Shown here: positions 32,129 through 40,216 of the stretch, piece by piece
Numbering within the stretch: position 1 is the first letter of the stretch
Layout: the number at the start of each line of letters is the position of its first letter
From: Actinomycetota bacterium
Lineage (GTDB): Bacteria; Actinomycetota; CADDZG01; WHSQ01
NCBI GenBank assembly: GCA_030446465.1
Contig: JAUJNI010000002.1
Coordinates: 554,036 to 618,035, forward strand
Direction of reading: 5' to 3'
Length of the DNA: 64,000 bases
The notes under the pieces: model-generated
Databases searched by the model: none
The model's input: only the letters and a program-made list of their open reading frames with translations
What the model was told of the DNA's origin: nothing
Program-made: the position numbers and the translations under genes

Positions 32129-32749
32129 CTACTTGGGCTTGGACTTCCGCTTCCAGTCCGGCGCCTTTCTGGATCTGTAGGTCTCGCCAGCAAGAATGCG
32201 TTCTTTGTTGGCCTTGTAGGCCTTGACCGCGCGTGACGACTTTCGTTTGCGTGCCTTCTTCTTGGCGAGTGCCTTTTTGGTCGGCTTCTTCGGCTTCGTC
32301 TGGCCAAGCGCCTCCCGTACCAGAGTGTCTGCCTCTGCGTTCCGCTGGCGCGGGATCCACGAAAGGCGGAAACCCATGTCTGGCGCGAACTTCTTGATGA
32401 GCTTGCGGGCTTCTCTGTAGAGAGGAACTAGGTCTTTCTCTTTGGGTGTGACACCGTTGTTGACCTGCTCGACGATGAACTCGGAGTCCATGAAGGCTCT
32501 CACGTGCGTAGCTTCGTGCTTTATGGCGGTTCGTAGTCCTTCGAGAAGCGCTTCGTACTCGGCTTCGTCGTTCATCCTCGGGCCTATACGGCGACCAAAG
32601 GTTTCCACGACGGCCTCGGTCTTTCGGCCCTTCTTGGTCTTCTTGAGAACCACCGCTATGGCGGCTTCGCCGGGAGGGTCGTCATCGGCGCGACGGCCCG
32701 ATGACACCATGCCTCCGTCGGTATTGAGGATGTAGTAACCGGACGTCAT
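32129..32749 (-). CDS. RNase H-like protein with basic tail
   Basis: 206 residues. The RNase HI carboxylates are present: D11 (NTDGG), E64 (NDEAEYEAL), D88 (FMDSEFIV) and D141 (NAEADTLV). This would cleave RNA in RNA-DNA hybrids. Residues 150-206 are a Lys/Arg-rich tail (KKPTKKALAKKKARKRK), probably for nucleic-acid binding. The ATG overlaps the stop of the upstream zinc-ribbon gene, so they form a pair. Confidence 0.85.
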   Translation of the reverse strand: MTSGYYILNTDGGMVSSGRRADDDPPGEAAIAVVLKKTKKGRKTEAVVETFGRRIGPRMNDEAEYEALLEGLRTAIKHEATHVRAFMDSEFIVEQVNNGVTPKEKDLVPLYREARKLIKKFAPDMGFRLSWIPRQRNAEADTLVREALGQTKPKKPTKKALAKKKARKRKSSRAVKAYKANKERILAGETYRSRKAPDWKRKSKPK

Positions 32750-33360
32750 CGCGCTGTCCGGGGTGGTGGCACGTCGTTGGTGCGGAGGTAGGCGTTGATG
32801 TCGCCCTCAGGGTAGAGACCGAGCTGCCGGAGCTCTTCGGCGACGCGCTGGTTGTGTTCCATGTAGCGCCGCTTCGCCTCTTCCTCCGAGCCTGGAACCT
32901 TGGAGTCGTACATGTACATCTCCTGGATGGCGTCGAGGTCGACCACGCGGCCAGACTCGTAGATCCGGTGTCGGCGATCGTTGGTCATGCGGTGGGTTGC
33001 GTAGAACTCTAGGTACTTCTCTCCGTCGTAACCGAAGAGGTAGTTGATGGTCCAGCCCGCCTTGAAGATGGTGCCCCGGTCCGCGGTGTCCTCCGCGCCG
33101 GGAGGCAACTCAATCTTCCAATTGGCGAAGTACTCGGCGAACCTGCTGCTGATCTGAGTAGTGCTCGCGCTCTGGGAATGGCTCCACAAGGATCCACAGT
33201 CCCGACAGGCGAGCTGGGGGTCCTCGCCGCTGACGACACAGCCAGCCAGGACGATCTCGCCTCGCTCAGCTTGCTCCATCGCTTCAGGGGCCGGCATCCC
33301 GTAGAGGATCCTCGCCGTCTTGTCACTGCCGCAGTGTGGGCAGATCGTTGCTGAGCTCAT
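32746..33360 (-). CDS. Zinc-ribbon protein of unknown function
   Basis: 204 residues. CPHCGSDK and CRDCGSLW form a zinc ribbon, with an alpha-beta region afterwards (YLFGYDGEKYLEFYATHRM, then a helix SEEEAKRRYMEHNQRVAEELRQLGLYPEGD). Not recognised. ATG 33360 is chosen; ATG 33396 is possible. It is divergent from the third repeated leader and coupled by ATGA to the RNase H gene. Confidence 0.65.
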   Translation of the reverse strand: MSSATICPHCGSDKTARILYGMPAPEAMEQAERGEIVLAGCVVSGEDPQLACRDCGSLWSHSQSASTTQISSRFAEYFANWKIELPPGAEDTADRGTIFKAGWTINYLFGYDGEKYLEFYATHRMTNDRRHRIYESGRVVDLDAIQEMYMYDSKVPGSEEEAKRRYMEHNQRVAEELRQLGLYPEGDINAYLRTNDVPPPRTAR

Positions 33361-33409
33361 AGCCCCAGGGTAGGCGCGGGCTGCGACGGTTTTCATCCCC
33401 TTGGTCCAT
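33323..33409 (-). CDS. Possible short upstream reading frame
   Basis: 28 codons beginning MDQGDENRRSPRLPWGYE, with the best ribosome-binding sequence in the neighbourhood (AGGAGGGG, 4 bases before the ATG). It overlaps the start of the zinc-ribbon gene in another frame. It may be a leader peptide, or mark a sequencing error at the true start of that gene. Confidence 0.3.
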   Translation of the reverse strand: MDQGDENRRSPRLPWGYELSNDLPTLRQ

Positions 33410-33443
33410 GTGCCCCTCCTGGGTCGACGGCCGCTTTCCGTCT

Positions 33444-33569
33444 AGCGCACGGCGCTTAGGGGTCAAGGCGGCTCCGGTACCGCTTCGCTCCTTATCCTCG
33501 CCGCCGGCTCCGCCGGTTCCCTTGACCCCTTCGCTGATGCCGCGCGCTCCCGGGCGACGAAAGCCGTCG
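33444..33569 (+). ncRNA. Repeated multibranched leader, copy 3 (small island unit)
   Basis: Outer stem 33444-33453 with 33539-33548 (9 of 10 bp). Inner stem 33459-33468 with 33520-33529 (10 of 10). The apex holds a palindromic CGGTACCG in place of the CCATGG unit and a CCGGC-TCC-GCCGG hairpin in place of the second apical hairpin. A CGACG/CGTCG hairpin (33555-33569) ends 6 nt before AGGAGG. Little primary sequence is shared with copies 1 and 2, but the layout is the same. Confidence 0.65.
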
Positions 33570-33586
33570 ACCAAGAGGAGGGCGCA

Positions 33587-33819
33587 ATGGCACTACTCGA
33601 GCAGGAAGTAACCCGGTTCGCGCAGTCGCTTGACGACTACGAACACGTCTCGGTTAAGGACATCGGGGCTGGGGGCCGGCCGGCTTCTGGCTCGTCGTAC
33701 ACGATCATCGCTTCGAGCGTGACTACGGGATCGCCTCCCACTGCGACTACTGGGACTTCATCGACGCGCTGGTGAATCACAAGCAGTACATCGGCCGAGT
33801 GGTCGAGACGGCCGCCTGA
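33587..33819 (+). CDS. Small unknown protein (frameshifted in this sequence)
   Basis: ATG 33587 follows AGGAGG by 5 bases and reads MALLEQEVTRFAQSLDDYEHVSVKDIGAGG. After the GGGGG run (33671-33675) the sensible frame is -1: GFWLVVHDHRFERDYGIASH, then WDFIDALVNHKQYIGRVVE to TGA 33817-33819. Adding one G gives an intact protein of about 77 residues. Function unknown. The stop overlaps the next ATG (TGATG). It is controlled by leader copy 3. Confidence 0.6.
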
Positions 33820-34255
33820 TGACGAAGAGTTGTTACTGGTGCCACGAGCCGCTTCCTCCTCTCCCGGAGGATGCGAGCTACGTGGACGAGATCAACCACT
33901 ACGCCCACGACGAGTGTCTCGAGGAACGAGACGAACGCAACCGCGCATGGATGAGTTGCGCTCGGGCATCGTGGAAGGGTCGATCGACTCGATACCCGAC
34001 GTCCTGCGACAAGCGGTGTTGGACCACATCAAGACATCGGGGTTCTCGCGTCGCTGCCCATGCCTGTACGACCCGGAGTACGGCTTCCAGGGATACGAGT
34101 CGCACTCGTTCTCCAACGGCGAAGCCGAGGTAGACGATTACGACGAGCGCAACAGCGTGAAGGGCTGCGAGCTCTGCAACGGCTCTGGCGCTCCAGGGGT
34201 TTGCTCTCGCAGCGGACCATCAGGCATGAACCAAGTTCAGCTATGGTTCGACTAG
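33819..34255 (+). CDS. Cysteine-rich unknown protein (probably frameshifted)
   Basis: ATG 33819 opens MTKSCYWCHEPLPPLPEDAS with a CxxC and a later HDEC, a possible zinc site. Near the GG at 33949-33950 the frame becomes implausible, and the -1 frame continues DELRSGIVEGSIDSIPDVLRQ, then CPCLYDPEYGFQGYE and CELCNGSG to 34255. One added base makes a single protein of about 145 residues. The alternative is two overlapping genes with the second starting at ATG 33947, which lacks a ribosome-binding site. Confidence 0.5.
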
Positions 34256-34719
34256 CGGTCCGCCACGCGCAGATGCCTAACCGGAGAAGGAAGATCCTTC
34301 TCCCCATGCCCCGCTACCTGGACCCTCACCGATGCTTGAGCACCCGACCTAACCCGCGAATCTCAATGACAGTCCCCGTGATTCCGGCGACTCCCAGGGA
34401 ACGACTACTTCCTGGCCCGGTCGAATGCCAGTTATCTTTCTTTCAAGCAGCAGGCGCAGTGTGGGCAACGTCCTTCAGCACTTGCTGCTAGATCTTGATA
34501 TCCGTTGGTCCCTCCAGGACGGTAGAGGATGTCGAGACGACCGTAGGCGGTCATAAGGTTCAAGAATCTAAAACCACGATCCACCGCTGAAGGTCTTTAC
34601 AGCCCGATCAGTTTCGGCTCGCCTAGCCGTCTAAGTTCCCGAGAGCAACCAAGAAGGGAGATGGAATGACCGACATGATTCGGACGTCGGGGCTAGCGAA
34701 GCGCTAGCGGGTTAGACCG
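34256..34719. other. Gene-free stretch at the right edge of the island
   Basis: 464 bp with no convincing reading frame. It holds a GACCG/CGGTC mini-hairpin near 34545 and a GCTAGCG-AAG-CGCTAGC hairpin (34692-34708) just before the STAS gene. I found no tRNA fragment or copy of the tRNA-Gly 3' end. It is probably decayed sequence where the accessory region meets the core chromosome. Confidence 0.5.
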
Positions 34720-35013
34720 GTGGGGGGCAGCGATGCCGATGTGGTCGTCTGCGATGTCCGCGCGCTCGTCGACCCCGACGCTGCTGCGATCGATGCCTTG
34801 GCCAGGTTCCAGCTCACCGCCCGGCGGTCGGGGGGTCAGGTTCGGCTCCGCAACGCGTCTAGCCGGCTGCAGGAGCTGCTCTTTTTGATGGGACTATCCG
34901 ACGTCCTGCCGTTGTGGCGAGAGCTACGGCTCGAGTCGAGCGGGCAAGCCGAACAGCGGGAAGAACCTCGCGGTGTCGAGGAAAAAGCTGATCCCGCTGA
35001 TCCGACCCGCTGA
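34720..35013 (+). CDS. STAS-domain (anti-sigma antagonist-like) protein, N-terminally short
   Basis: 97 residues. DADVVVCDVRALVDPDAAAIDALARFQLTARRSGGQVRLRNASS and LQELLFLMGLSDVLPL fit the second half of an actinobacterial STAS domain. The first strand-helix (about 40 residues) expected upstream is missing: an in-frame TAG lies at 34705. GTG 34720 is the first start, so the gene may be a truncated remnant. Its last 90 bp overlap the 3' end of the convergent sigma-factor gene. Confidence 0.6.
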   Translation: MGGSDADVVVCDVRALVDPDAAAIDALARFQLTARRSGGQVRLRNASSRLQELLFLMGLSDVLPLWRELRLESSGQAEQREEPRGVEEKADPADPTR

Positions 35014-35936
35014 CACCTCGAGGACCTGCAGGGACCACGGGTCGTAGCCGCCATCGTCTGCGGGCTTGTAATGCCCGAACGCGGGCGCACCGTTCGCCAC
35101 GGTGGGGACCAAGCGGGAGCCGCGGCAGCCCATGCCCGTCCCGAGGCAGAACCGGCGGATATCGAGGTGTGTCTGAAGCCATAGCTCGTACGGCGGCATC
35201 GACCAGGTGGCGTCCTCGTGGAGCAACGAGGTGAGCGAGTCGAGGTCGTAGCGCTCGAAGGCGTCGACATAGCGGGACAACAGCGCCTGCTGCTCTTCGT
35301 CCATCGGCTGGAGCGGGGCGGTGTCCGTTACGTCGCTGGCCGCGATCGCCGAGCGGGCCCGTTGGAGCGCGCTGTTGACCGATGCGACGCTGGTGTCGAG
35401 CAGCTCTGCGACCTCGGTCGCCTTCCAACGCAGGACTTCGCGCAGGAGCAGCACCGCTCGTTGCCGCGGCGGGAGGTGCTGCAGGGCAGCGACGAACGCT
35501 AGACGGATCGTCTCGCGCTGCTCTGCCACCTCGGCAGGGTCGCCGCTCTCAACCACGGCACGACCGTCGGGGATCGGTTCCAACCAGGTGACCTCGGGCA
35601 GAGGGTTCCCCAGCGGTGCATCGGCCGCTTGGCGGGGCCCAGATCCATCGGCCGGGCGCGCCGCTGGCTGCCGCCGAGCATGTCGAGGCACACGTTGGTG
35701 GCAATGCGATAGAGCCACGAGCGCAACGCCGCCCGGCCCTCGAAGCTGTCGAAGCTCCGCCACGCCCGCAGAAGGGTCTCCTGCACGGCGTCCTCTGCCT
35801 CGAACGCCGACCCCAGCATGCGGTAGCAGTGGGCGGTCAGCTCGACCCGATGCTGTTCCAGCGCGCGCTCGAGCTCGCCGGAGCTGGGGGCCTGGGTGTG
35901 GGGGGCTCTCTCCTCTGTGGCCCTCAACTCCGTCAT
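34924..35936 (-). CDS. Sigma-70 family ECF sigma factor with SnoaL-like tail (frameshifted in this sequence)
   Basis: Region 2 is [29 protein letters not shown] ... [15 protein letters not shown]. After MDLGP the frame breaks at the GGGG run 35634-35637 (+ strand) and resumes with [19 protein letters not shown], region 4 ([31 protein letters not shown]) and a SnoaL-like C-terminal domain. This is the layout of the SigG/SigJ/ECF41-type group. One added base gives about 337 residues. Such sigma factors are regulated through the fused C-terminal domain. No anti-sigma gene is adjacent, though a STAS gene is convergent. Confidence 0.83.
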
Positions 35937-36021
35937 CCCGCCACTCTATGACGGCGACTGTTAGGGACACCAATCGAGTCGGCGTGCACCACGACGTGCT
36001 ACCTGAGGCAGAGTACGGGCC

Positions 36022-36852
36022 ATGCGCACCGCCGTCGTAGGACACCTCGAGTGGGTTGACTTCATACGGGTCCAACGGCTTCCGTCCCTCGGAGAGATCG
36101 TTCACGCGACCGAGTGGTGGGAGGAGCCGGGCGGGGGAGGACCAGGGGCGGCGGTTCAGCTTCACAAGCTCGGCGAAGAGACGCTGTTCTTCACAGCCCT
36201 GGGCGACGACGAGCTAGGCCACCGCGCCTATCGCGATCTGGCGGCGCGCGGCGTTCGGGTCGAAGCCGTCTTTCGCCAAGAGCCAACTCGCCGCGCAGTG
36301 ACCCACATCGACGTGGCCGGCGAGCGCACCATCACCGTGCTGGGTCAACGGCTGGCGCCCCATGAGGATGATCCGCTGCCGTGGGACGAGCTCGAGCAGG
36401 TCGACGCGGTCTATTTCACCGCGGGCGACCGCGGAGCGTTGCGCTTGAGCCGGCGCGCGCGCGTCCTCGTTGCAACCTCACGCGTCCTCTCGGTGATCGC
36501 CCAGTCCGGAGTAGAGCTGGACGCGTTGGTGGGCAGCGGGAGCGACCCGGACGAGGCATATGAGGCCGGGGTGCTGGATCCGGCCCCCCGCCTGGCGGTG
36601 TGGACCGACGGCGCCGCGGGCGGCGCCTTTTCGATCGGAGGGGGCCCCAAACGCGTCTACGGTCCCGCCCCTCTGCCTGGCCCGGTGATCGATCGCTATG
36701 GGGCGGGGGACAGCTTCGCCGCCGGACTGACTCATGCGCTGGGACAAGGGCAGCCGCCGGAGAGCGCGCTGTCGTTCGCAGCAAGATGCGGTGCGGCAGC
36801 GATCACCGGACGGGGACCCTACGAGGGCCAATTGCGGAGCTCGGGGCCGTAA
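36022..36852 (+). CDS. PfkB-family carbohydrate kinase
   Basis: 276 residues. The C-terminal signature DRYGAGDSFAAGL carries the catalytic Asp and anion hole; the N-terminal half has a GGGGPGAAVQLHKLGEETLFFTALGDDELG sugar-binding region. The phosphorylated sugar or nucleoside cannot be inferred. Transcribed divergently from the sigma gene. Confidence 0.8.
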   Translation: MRTAVVGHLEWVDFIRVQRLPSLGEIVHATEWWEEPGGGGPGAAVQLHKLGEETLFFTALGDDELGHRAYRDLAARGVRVEAVFRQEPTRRAVTHIDVAGERTITVLGQRLAPHEDDPLPWDELEQVDAVYFTAGDRGALRLSRRARVLVATSRVLSVIAQSGVELDALVGSGSDPDEAYEAGVLDPAPRLAVWTDGAAGGAFSIGGGPKRVYGPAPLPGPVIDRYGAGDSFAAGLTHALGQGQPPESALSFAARCGAAAITGRGPYEGQLRSSGP

Positions 36853-36856
36853 GGCG

Positions 36857-37363
36857 CTAGTCGAACGTGTGCGCAGCGTCGGAACAGCTCGCCGAGAGCC
36901 TCAACAGGACGGCTTCTCGGCGCCTGATCTCGTCTTCCCTGGCCCCCGCTAGCTCCGCCGGGAGGTCATCGAGGTCGGTGGCGACCTCTGCTGCGACCAG
37001 GCACTCGGCGGCCCGATCACTGCTTGGCCCCCTCCACGCCGACAGCACTCTCCAGCCCTCGTGCCAGCTCGACGGCAAGCGAAAGGGCTCATAGCGATCC
37101 GAGGGGGGTTCGACGACGTCGCCGCGGAGCGCCTTCCGGGGCCCTACATAGAGCCGGAAGGCAAAGTCCGCAGCACCCTCCTGGACGCCCTGGCCCGCGG
37201 GCTCGAAGTCGCCGGCGACTGTGGCCGCGGCCAACTGGTCGCGGCCCACGCCTTCGTAGTCGGTGCATCCGGTGAGCCCGAGCACCATCCCCTGCAGTCC
37301 CAGCAGCATTAGGACGGTCCTGGCCTCCGAGGAGGCGCTCCGGCCCTTATGAGGCCGCGACAT
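36857..37363 (-). CDS. Putative lipoprotein, unknown function
   Basis: 168 residues. A charged N-region is followed by a hydrophobic segment and a lipobox (LMLLGLQGMVLGLTGC), then a soluble domain with no recognised motif. ATG 37363 overlaps the 3' end of the methyltransferase gene by 17 bp; ATG 37309 would also keep the lipobox. Co-transcribed with the methyltransferase. Confidence 0.55.
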   Translation of the reverse strand: MSRPHKGRSASSEARTVLMLLGLQGMVLGLTGCTDYEGVGRDQLAAATVAGDFEPAGQGVQEGAADFAFRLYVGPRKALRGDVVEPPSDRYEPFRLPSSWHEGWRVLSAWRGPSSDRAAECLVAAEVATDLDDLPAELAGAREDEIRRREAVLLRLSASCSDAAHTFD

Positions 37364-38246
37364 TGAGCGCGACACCTGGGAGCTCGTAGCCCTGTCCGTC
37401 ACGAAAGCCCTCGATCGCCTTCTCGACCACTCGCCGCAGCTCATCGCGTTCGGGGTTGCTAAGGGTCCGTAGGAAGACCGCGATACCCCCGGCGAGCTCG
37501 GTCAGAAAGGTCCAGAAACCGGCGAAGTCCTCGAAGCGCCAGTGGACCTCCATCTCCTCCGTCTCGGCCTGCTGGAAGCCGGCGCCGGCAATCATCGAGC
37601 GCACCTGCTCTTCGCTTGCCATCGAATACATTCCGCCAGGCCCGAACGGGTCTCCGGGCGGTTCGTAACCCTGTTGGCGCAGCACCATGCCGATGATGCC
37701 TACCCAGGGGTTCTTCTCTGGCCCCGTCCATACCGCAAAGGCGAGACGGCCACCGGGTCGGAGAACCCGCCGACACTCTGCAAGTGCCGCCTGCGGGTCG
37801 AGCATCAGCATGAACCCGAAGCGGCAGAGGATCCCGTCCACGGCGTTGTCGGCCAAGTCGATGTTCTCGGCATCCATCACCCGGAACTCTGCGTTGCTCA
37901 CCCCGAGTGAGCCGGCCCTGGCCTCCGCGACCTCGACCATGTTGGGCGAGAAGTCGGTCGAGATCAGGCGGCCATCCTTGCCGACGAGCCTGGCGGCCAC
38001 GAAACCCGTATCACCAGGTCCTGCGGCGAGCTCCACGATGGTCTGTCCCGGCTCGGGGGCGACCTTGTCGACGAGCCACTCACCGACCTGGAGCGACGCC
38101 TGCCAGATGACGTCGTTGTGGCGCTGCCAGCCCGCGGCCATCTCGTCCCATACACCCTTGCTTCTGGCCCGCCCTTCATCGAGGGCCGCGGCCGACGCTG
38201 GGCTCTGATCCACCGCGCGACTATGCCAGAAAGGTCCTTTCCCCAT
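37347..38246 (-). CDS. Class I SAM-dependent methyltransferase
   Basis: 299 residues. Motif I is VELAAGPGDTGFVAARL, motif II DAENIDLADNAVDGILCRFG, and the post-motif is ECRRVLRPGGRLAFAVW, as in UbiE/COQ5-like enzymes. The substrate is unknown. ATG 38246 is the first start consistent with the domain; upstream frame is unlike protein. It diverges from the SRPBCC gene. Confidence 0.85.
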   Translation of the reverse strand: MGKGPFWHSRAVDQSPASAAALDEGRARSKGVWDEMAAGWQRHNDVIWQASLQVGEWLVDKVAPEPGQTIVELAAGPGDTGFVAARLVGKDGRLISTDFSPNMVEVAEARAGSLGVSNAEFRVMDAENIDLADNAVDGILCRFGFMLMLDPQAALAECRRVLRPGGRLAFAVWTGPEKNPWVGIIGMVLRQQGYEPPGDPFGPGGMYSMASEEQVRSMIAGAGFQQAETEEMEVHWRFEDFAGFWTFLTELAGGIAVFLRTLSNPERDELRRVVEKAIEGFRDGQGYELPGVALNVAAS

Positions 38247-38314
38247 TCGCCCCAGGCTGGCCCGCTCATAATTCCTCCCGTGCGGTTTCCTTAGCGAATG
38301 GAGGGGCGACGGCC

Positions 38315-38773
38315 ATGAAACCCATCTCGCTGTCCGCTCAGCGCGTAACGGTCGCTGCGCCGAGGCCCCTGGTATTCGAGGTAGTGGCGTCGGCAGGCAC
38401 GGTCCTCGAGCAGATGTCGGAGAACCAAAGGCTGGTGCGGTTCGTGACCCAGTGGCGGGGCCGGACGATCGAGACGGACGAGTTGCTTCACCTCCACCCT
38501 CCCCACCACATTGATTACTCGTGGGTGAAGGGGCCACTACGGGAGGTGCAGGAGAGGATCGCTTTTGAAGAAGAGGGCGAGGGGGCCACGACGCTCGTGT
38601 ACCACGGCCACTTCTCAATGGGTCCTGGGGTGCTTCGCTGGCTGATCGGCAAGCTGAGGATCAAAAAGGCTTTCGATAGCCTTGTTCGCGCGCATCTGGA
38701 AGATGCCAAGACGATTGCCGAGCAGCGGGCACGGCGCAGTCGTCGCTATCCAAGCAGCACCGGTGACGGTTGA
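38315..38773 (+). CDS. SRPBCC-family protein
   Basis: 152 residues with the polyketide cyclase/START-like outline: VTVAAPRPLVFEVVASAGTVLE at the start, VTQWRGRTIETDELLHLHPP in the middle, and a C-terminal helix LRIKKAFDSLVRAHLEDAKTIAEQ. It probably binds a small hydrophobic ligand. It is followed directly by a DUF892-like gene. Confidence 0.75.
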   Translation: MKPISLSAQRVTVAAPRPLVFEVVASAGTVLEQMSENQRLVRFVTQWRGRTIETDELLHLHPPHHIDYSWVKGPLREVQERIAFEEEGEGATTLVYHGHFSMGPGVLRWLIGKLRIKKAFDSLVRAHLEDAKTIAEQRARRSRRYPSSTGDG

Positions 38774-38820
38774 TAATCGAAGAACCGCTGGGAACGACCA
38801 GGTCTATGGGAGGCGAAAAA

Positions 38821-39318
38821 GTGGACGACGGCTCGATGAAAGAAAAGCTGGTGAGTTATATCCAGGACAGCCACGCCATGGAGATGAATGTCATGCGCAT
38901 GCTGGACTCCCAGATAGCGACCACCACCGACGAGGAGATGCGTACCAGGCTCCAGCACCACAAGGGTGAGACCGAACGGCAGATCGAACGCCTCAAAGAG
39001 CGGCTGCGAGCCCATGGGCAAGAGCCCAACCGGCTCAAAGACGTGCCGGCCTTGCTGGGCGCGTTGACGAAGGGCATCGGCGACGCCGTCAGGAGCGACA
39101 AGCCAGCAAAGAATGCGCGCGACGGATTCGTAACCGAGCAAATGGAGATCGCGGCCTACGAGTTGCTCGAACGGCTGGCGCATCGGGCGGGCGACGAAGA
39201 GACCGCCAAGGTGGCGCGTGCCAACCTCGAAGAGGAACAGCTCATGGCGGACTTCATCGCTTCCACGTGGGACAAGGTCGTCGACCTCACCCTCGAGGAG
39301 GACGGAATCACCGCCTGA
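38821..39318 (+). CDS. DUF892 (YciE/YciF-like) ferritin-like protein
   Basis: 165 residues of four long helices: MKEKLVSYIQDSHAMEMNVMRMLDSQ, LQHHKGETERQIERLKERL, EQMEIAAYELLERLAHRAG and LEEEQLMADFIAS. The family is stress-linked. GTG 38821 is preferred because GGAGG lies 6 bases upstream; ATG 38836, ATG 38806 and a TTG at 38770 overlapping the previous stop are alternatives. It ends 11 bp inside the convergent glycosyltransferase. Confidence 0.78.
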   Translation: MDDGSMKEKLVSYIQDSHAMEMNVMRMLDSQIATTTDEEMRTRLQHHKGETERQIERLKERLRAHGQEPNRLKDVPALLGALTKGIGDAVRSDKPAKNARDGFVTEQMEIAAYELLERLAHRAGDEETAKVARANLEEEQLMADFIASTWDKVVDLTLEEDGITA

Positions 39319-40216
39319 TCGGGACGTCTCCGCGCGATGTGACATTCAGCGTTCGCACGTCGGTGCGCACGGGTGAGCTAAGTGACCTTCTTTCTTTCAG
39401 GACCCCAGGCAGACCGGCGACCGCGTCGAAGACGCCTTGCCGAGCGGCGGGGTCGCGCGCGCTCGCTGTGAGCGCGGCACTCGTCTGTTTCAACAGCTCG
39501 GGTGCCGGGTGGCGAAGCCACGAGGTCCACAGCGCGTTTCTGGTCACCACGCGTCTGCGACGATGCGGGTCTCGAGACTTCGAGGGGTGATGATGAGCAA
39601 CGATGTCGTCCACATAGCACAACGACCACCCGGCGCTGGTCAGGTTCAAAGAGAACAGCGCTTCCTCGCCCCCGACGCCGAATCGCTCGTCGAACCCGCC
39701 GACCTCTAGGAAGGCCGAGCGCCGGACAACCGCGCCACAGGCAATGAATCCGAGCACGCGGGGTCCGGGCAAGGTCCTGTGCGTGAACAGTGGGCTCGAC
39801 GCCATCTCGACGCAGGTTGGATCGAGGCTTTGCTGCGGTCCGACCAGCACCCTCGCGGCCAGCAGCCCAATCCTCGTATGACGGTCCAGCAGTGCCACCG
39901 CTTTGGGCAATGCCTCGCTTGCCCACCACGAGTCATCGTCGGCGAAGGCCACATAGGGGACGTCGAGGTGCTCCACGCCGATATTGCGAGCGGCCGCTGC
40001 GGCGTTTCTCTGCAAGGCGATGACGTGCACGTCGGGGTGATGGCTACGAACCACTTCAGGCGTAGCGTCGGTCGAAGCGTTGTCTACGACGACGATAGGA
40101 GGCCGACCCTCCAGGGTCGTTAGGTGCTGAAGCGCTCCGAGGAGATTGCGCGCGCGATTGCGCGTCGCTATTACTATGCCGACGCGCGAAGAGGCCCTCG
40201 AGATTCCCGTCGTCGT
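39308..40216 (-). CDS. Family 2 glycosyltransferase without a canonical start codon
   Basis: About 302 residues. The GT-A fold begins VGIVIATRNRARNLLGALQHL, continues IVVVDNASTDATPEVV, VAFADDDSWW (DxD) and GGFDERFGVGGEEALFSLNL. It would transfer a sugar from a nucleotide donor. The frame is closed by TAA 40222-40220 (minus strand), and no ATG, GTG or TTG lies between that stop and the GT-A start. GGAGGTG at 40229-40223 is 7-8 bases before ACG 40216 (GTC 40219 is also possible). Mutation, sequencing error or a rare start are all possible. Confidence 0.7.
   Translation of the reverse strand, partial: TTTGISRASSRVGIVIATRNRARNLLGALQHLTTLEGRPPIVVVDNASTDATPEVVRSHHPDVHVIALQRNAAAAARNIGVEHLDVPYVAFADDDSWWASEALPKAVALLDRHTRIGLLAARVLVGPQQSLDPTCVEMASSPLFTHRTLPGPRVLGFIACGAVVRRSAFLEVGGFDERFGVGGEEALFSLNLTSAGWSLCYVDDIVAHHHPSKSRDPHRRRRVVTRNALWTSWLRHPAPELLKQTSAALTASARDPAARQGVFDAVAGLPGVLKERRSLSSPVRTDVRTLNVTSRGDVPIRR

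Noticed and set aside
34530-34600. tRNA-like sequence with GGTTCAAGAATC near 34560
   Set aside because: No T-stem or acceptor stem can be paired around it and no anticodon arm precedes it.
23481-34719. Duplicated tRNA-Gly 3' end as an attR site
   Set aside because: I looked for the T-arm/acceptor sequence (AGTTCGAATCTGG and CGCCCGCT) through the right edge and found no copy.
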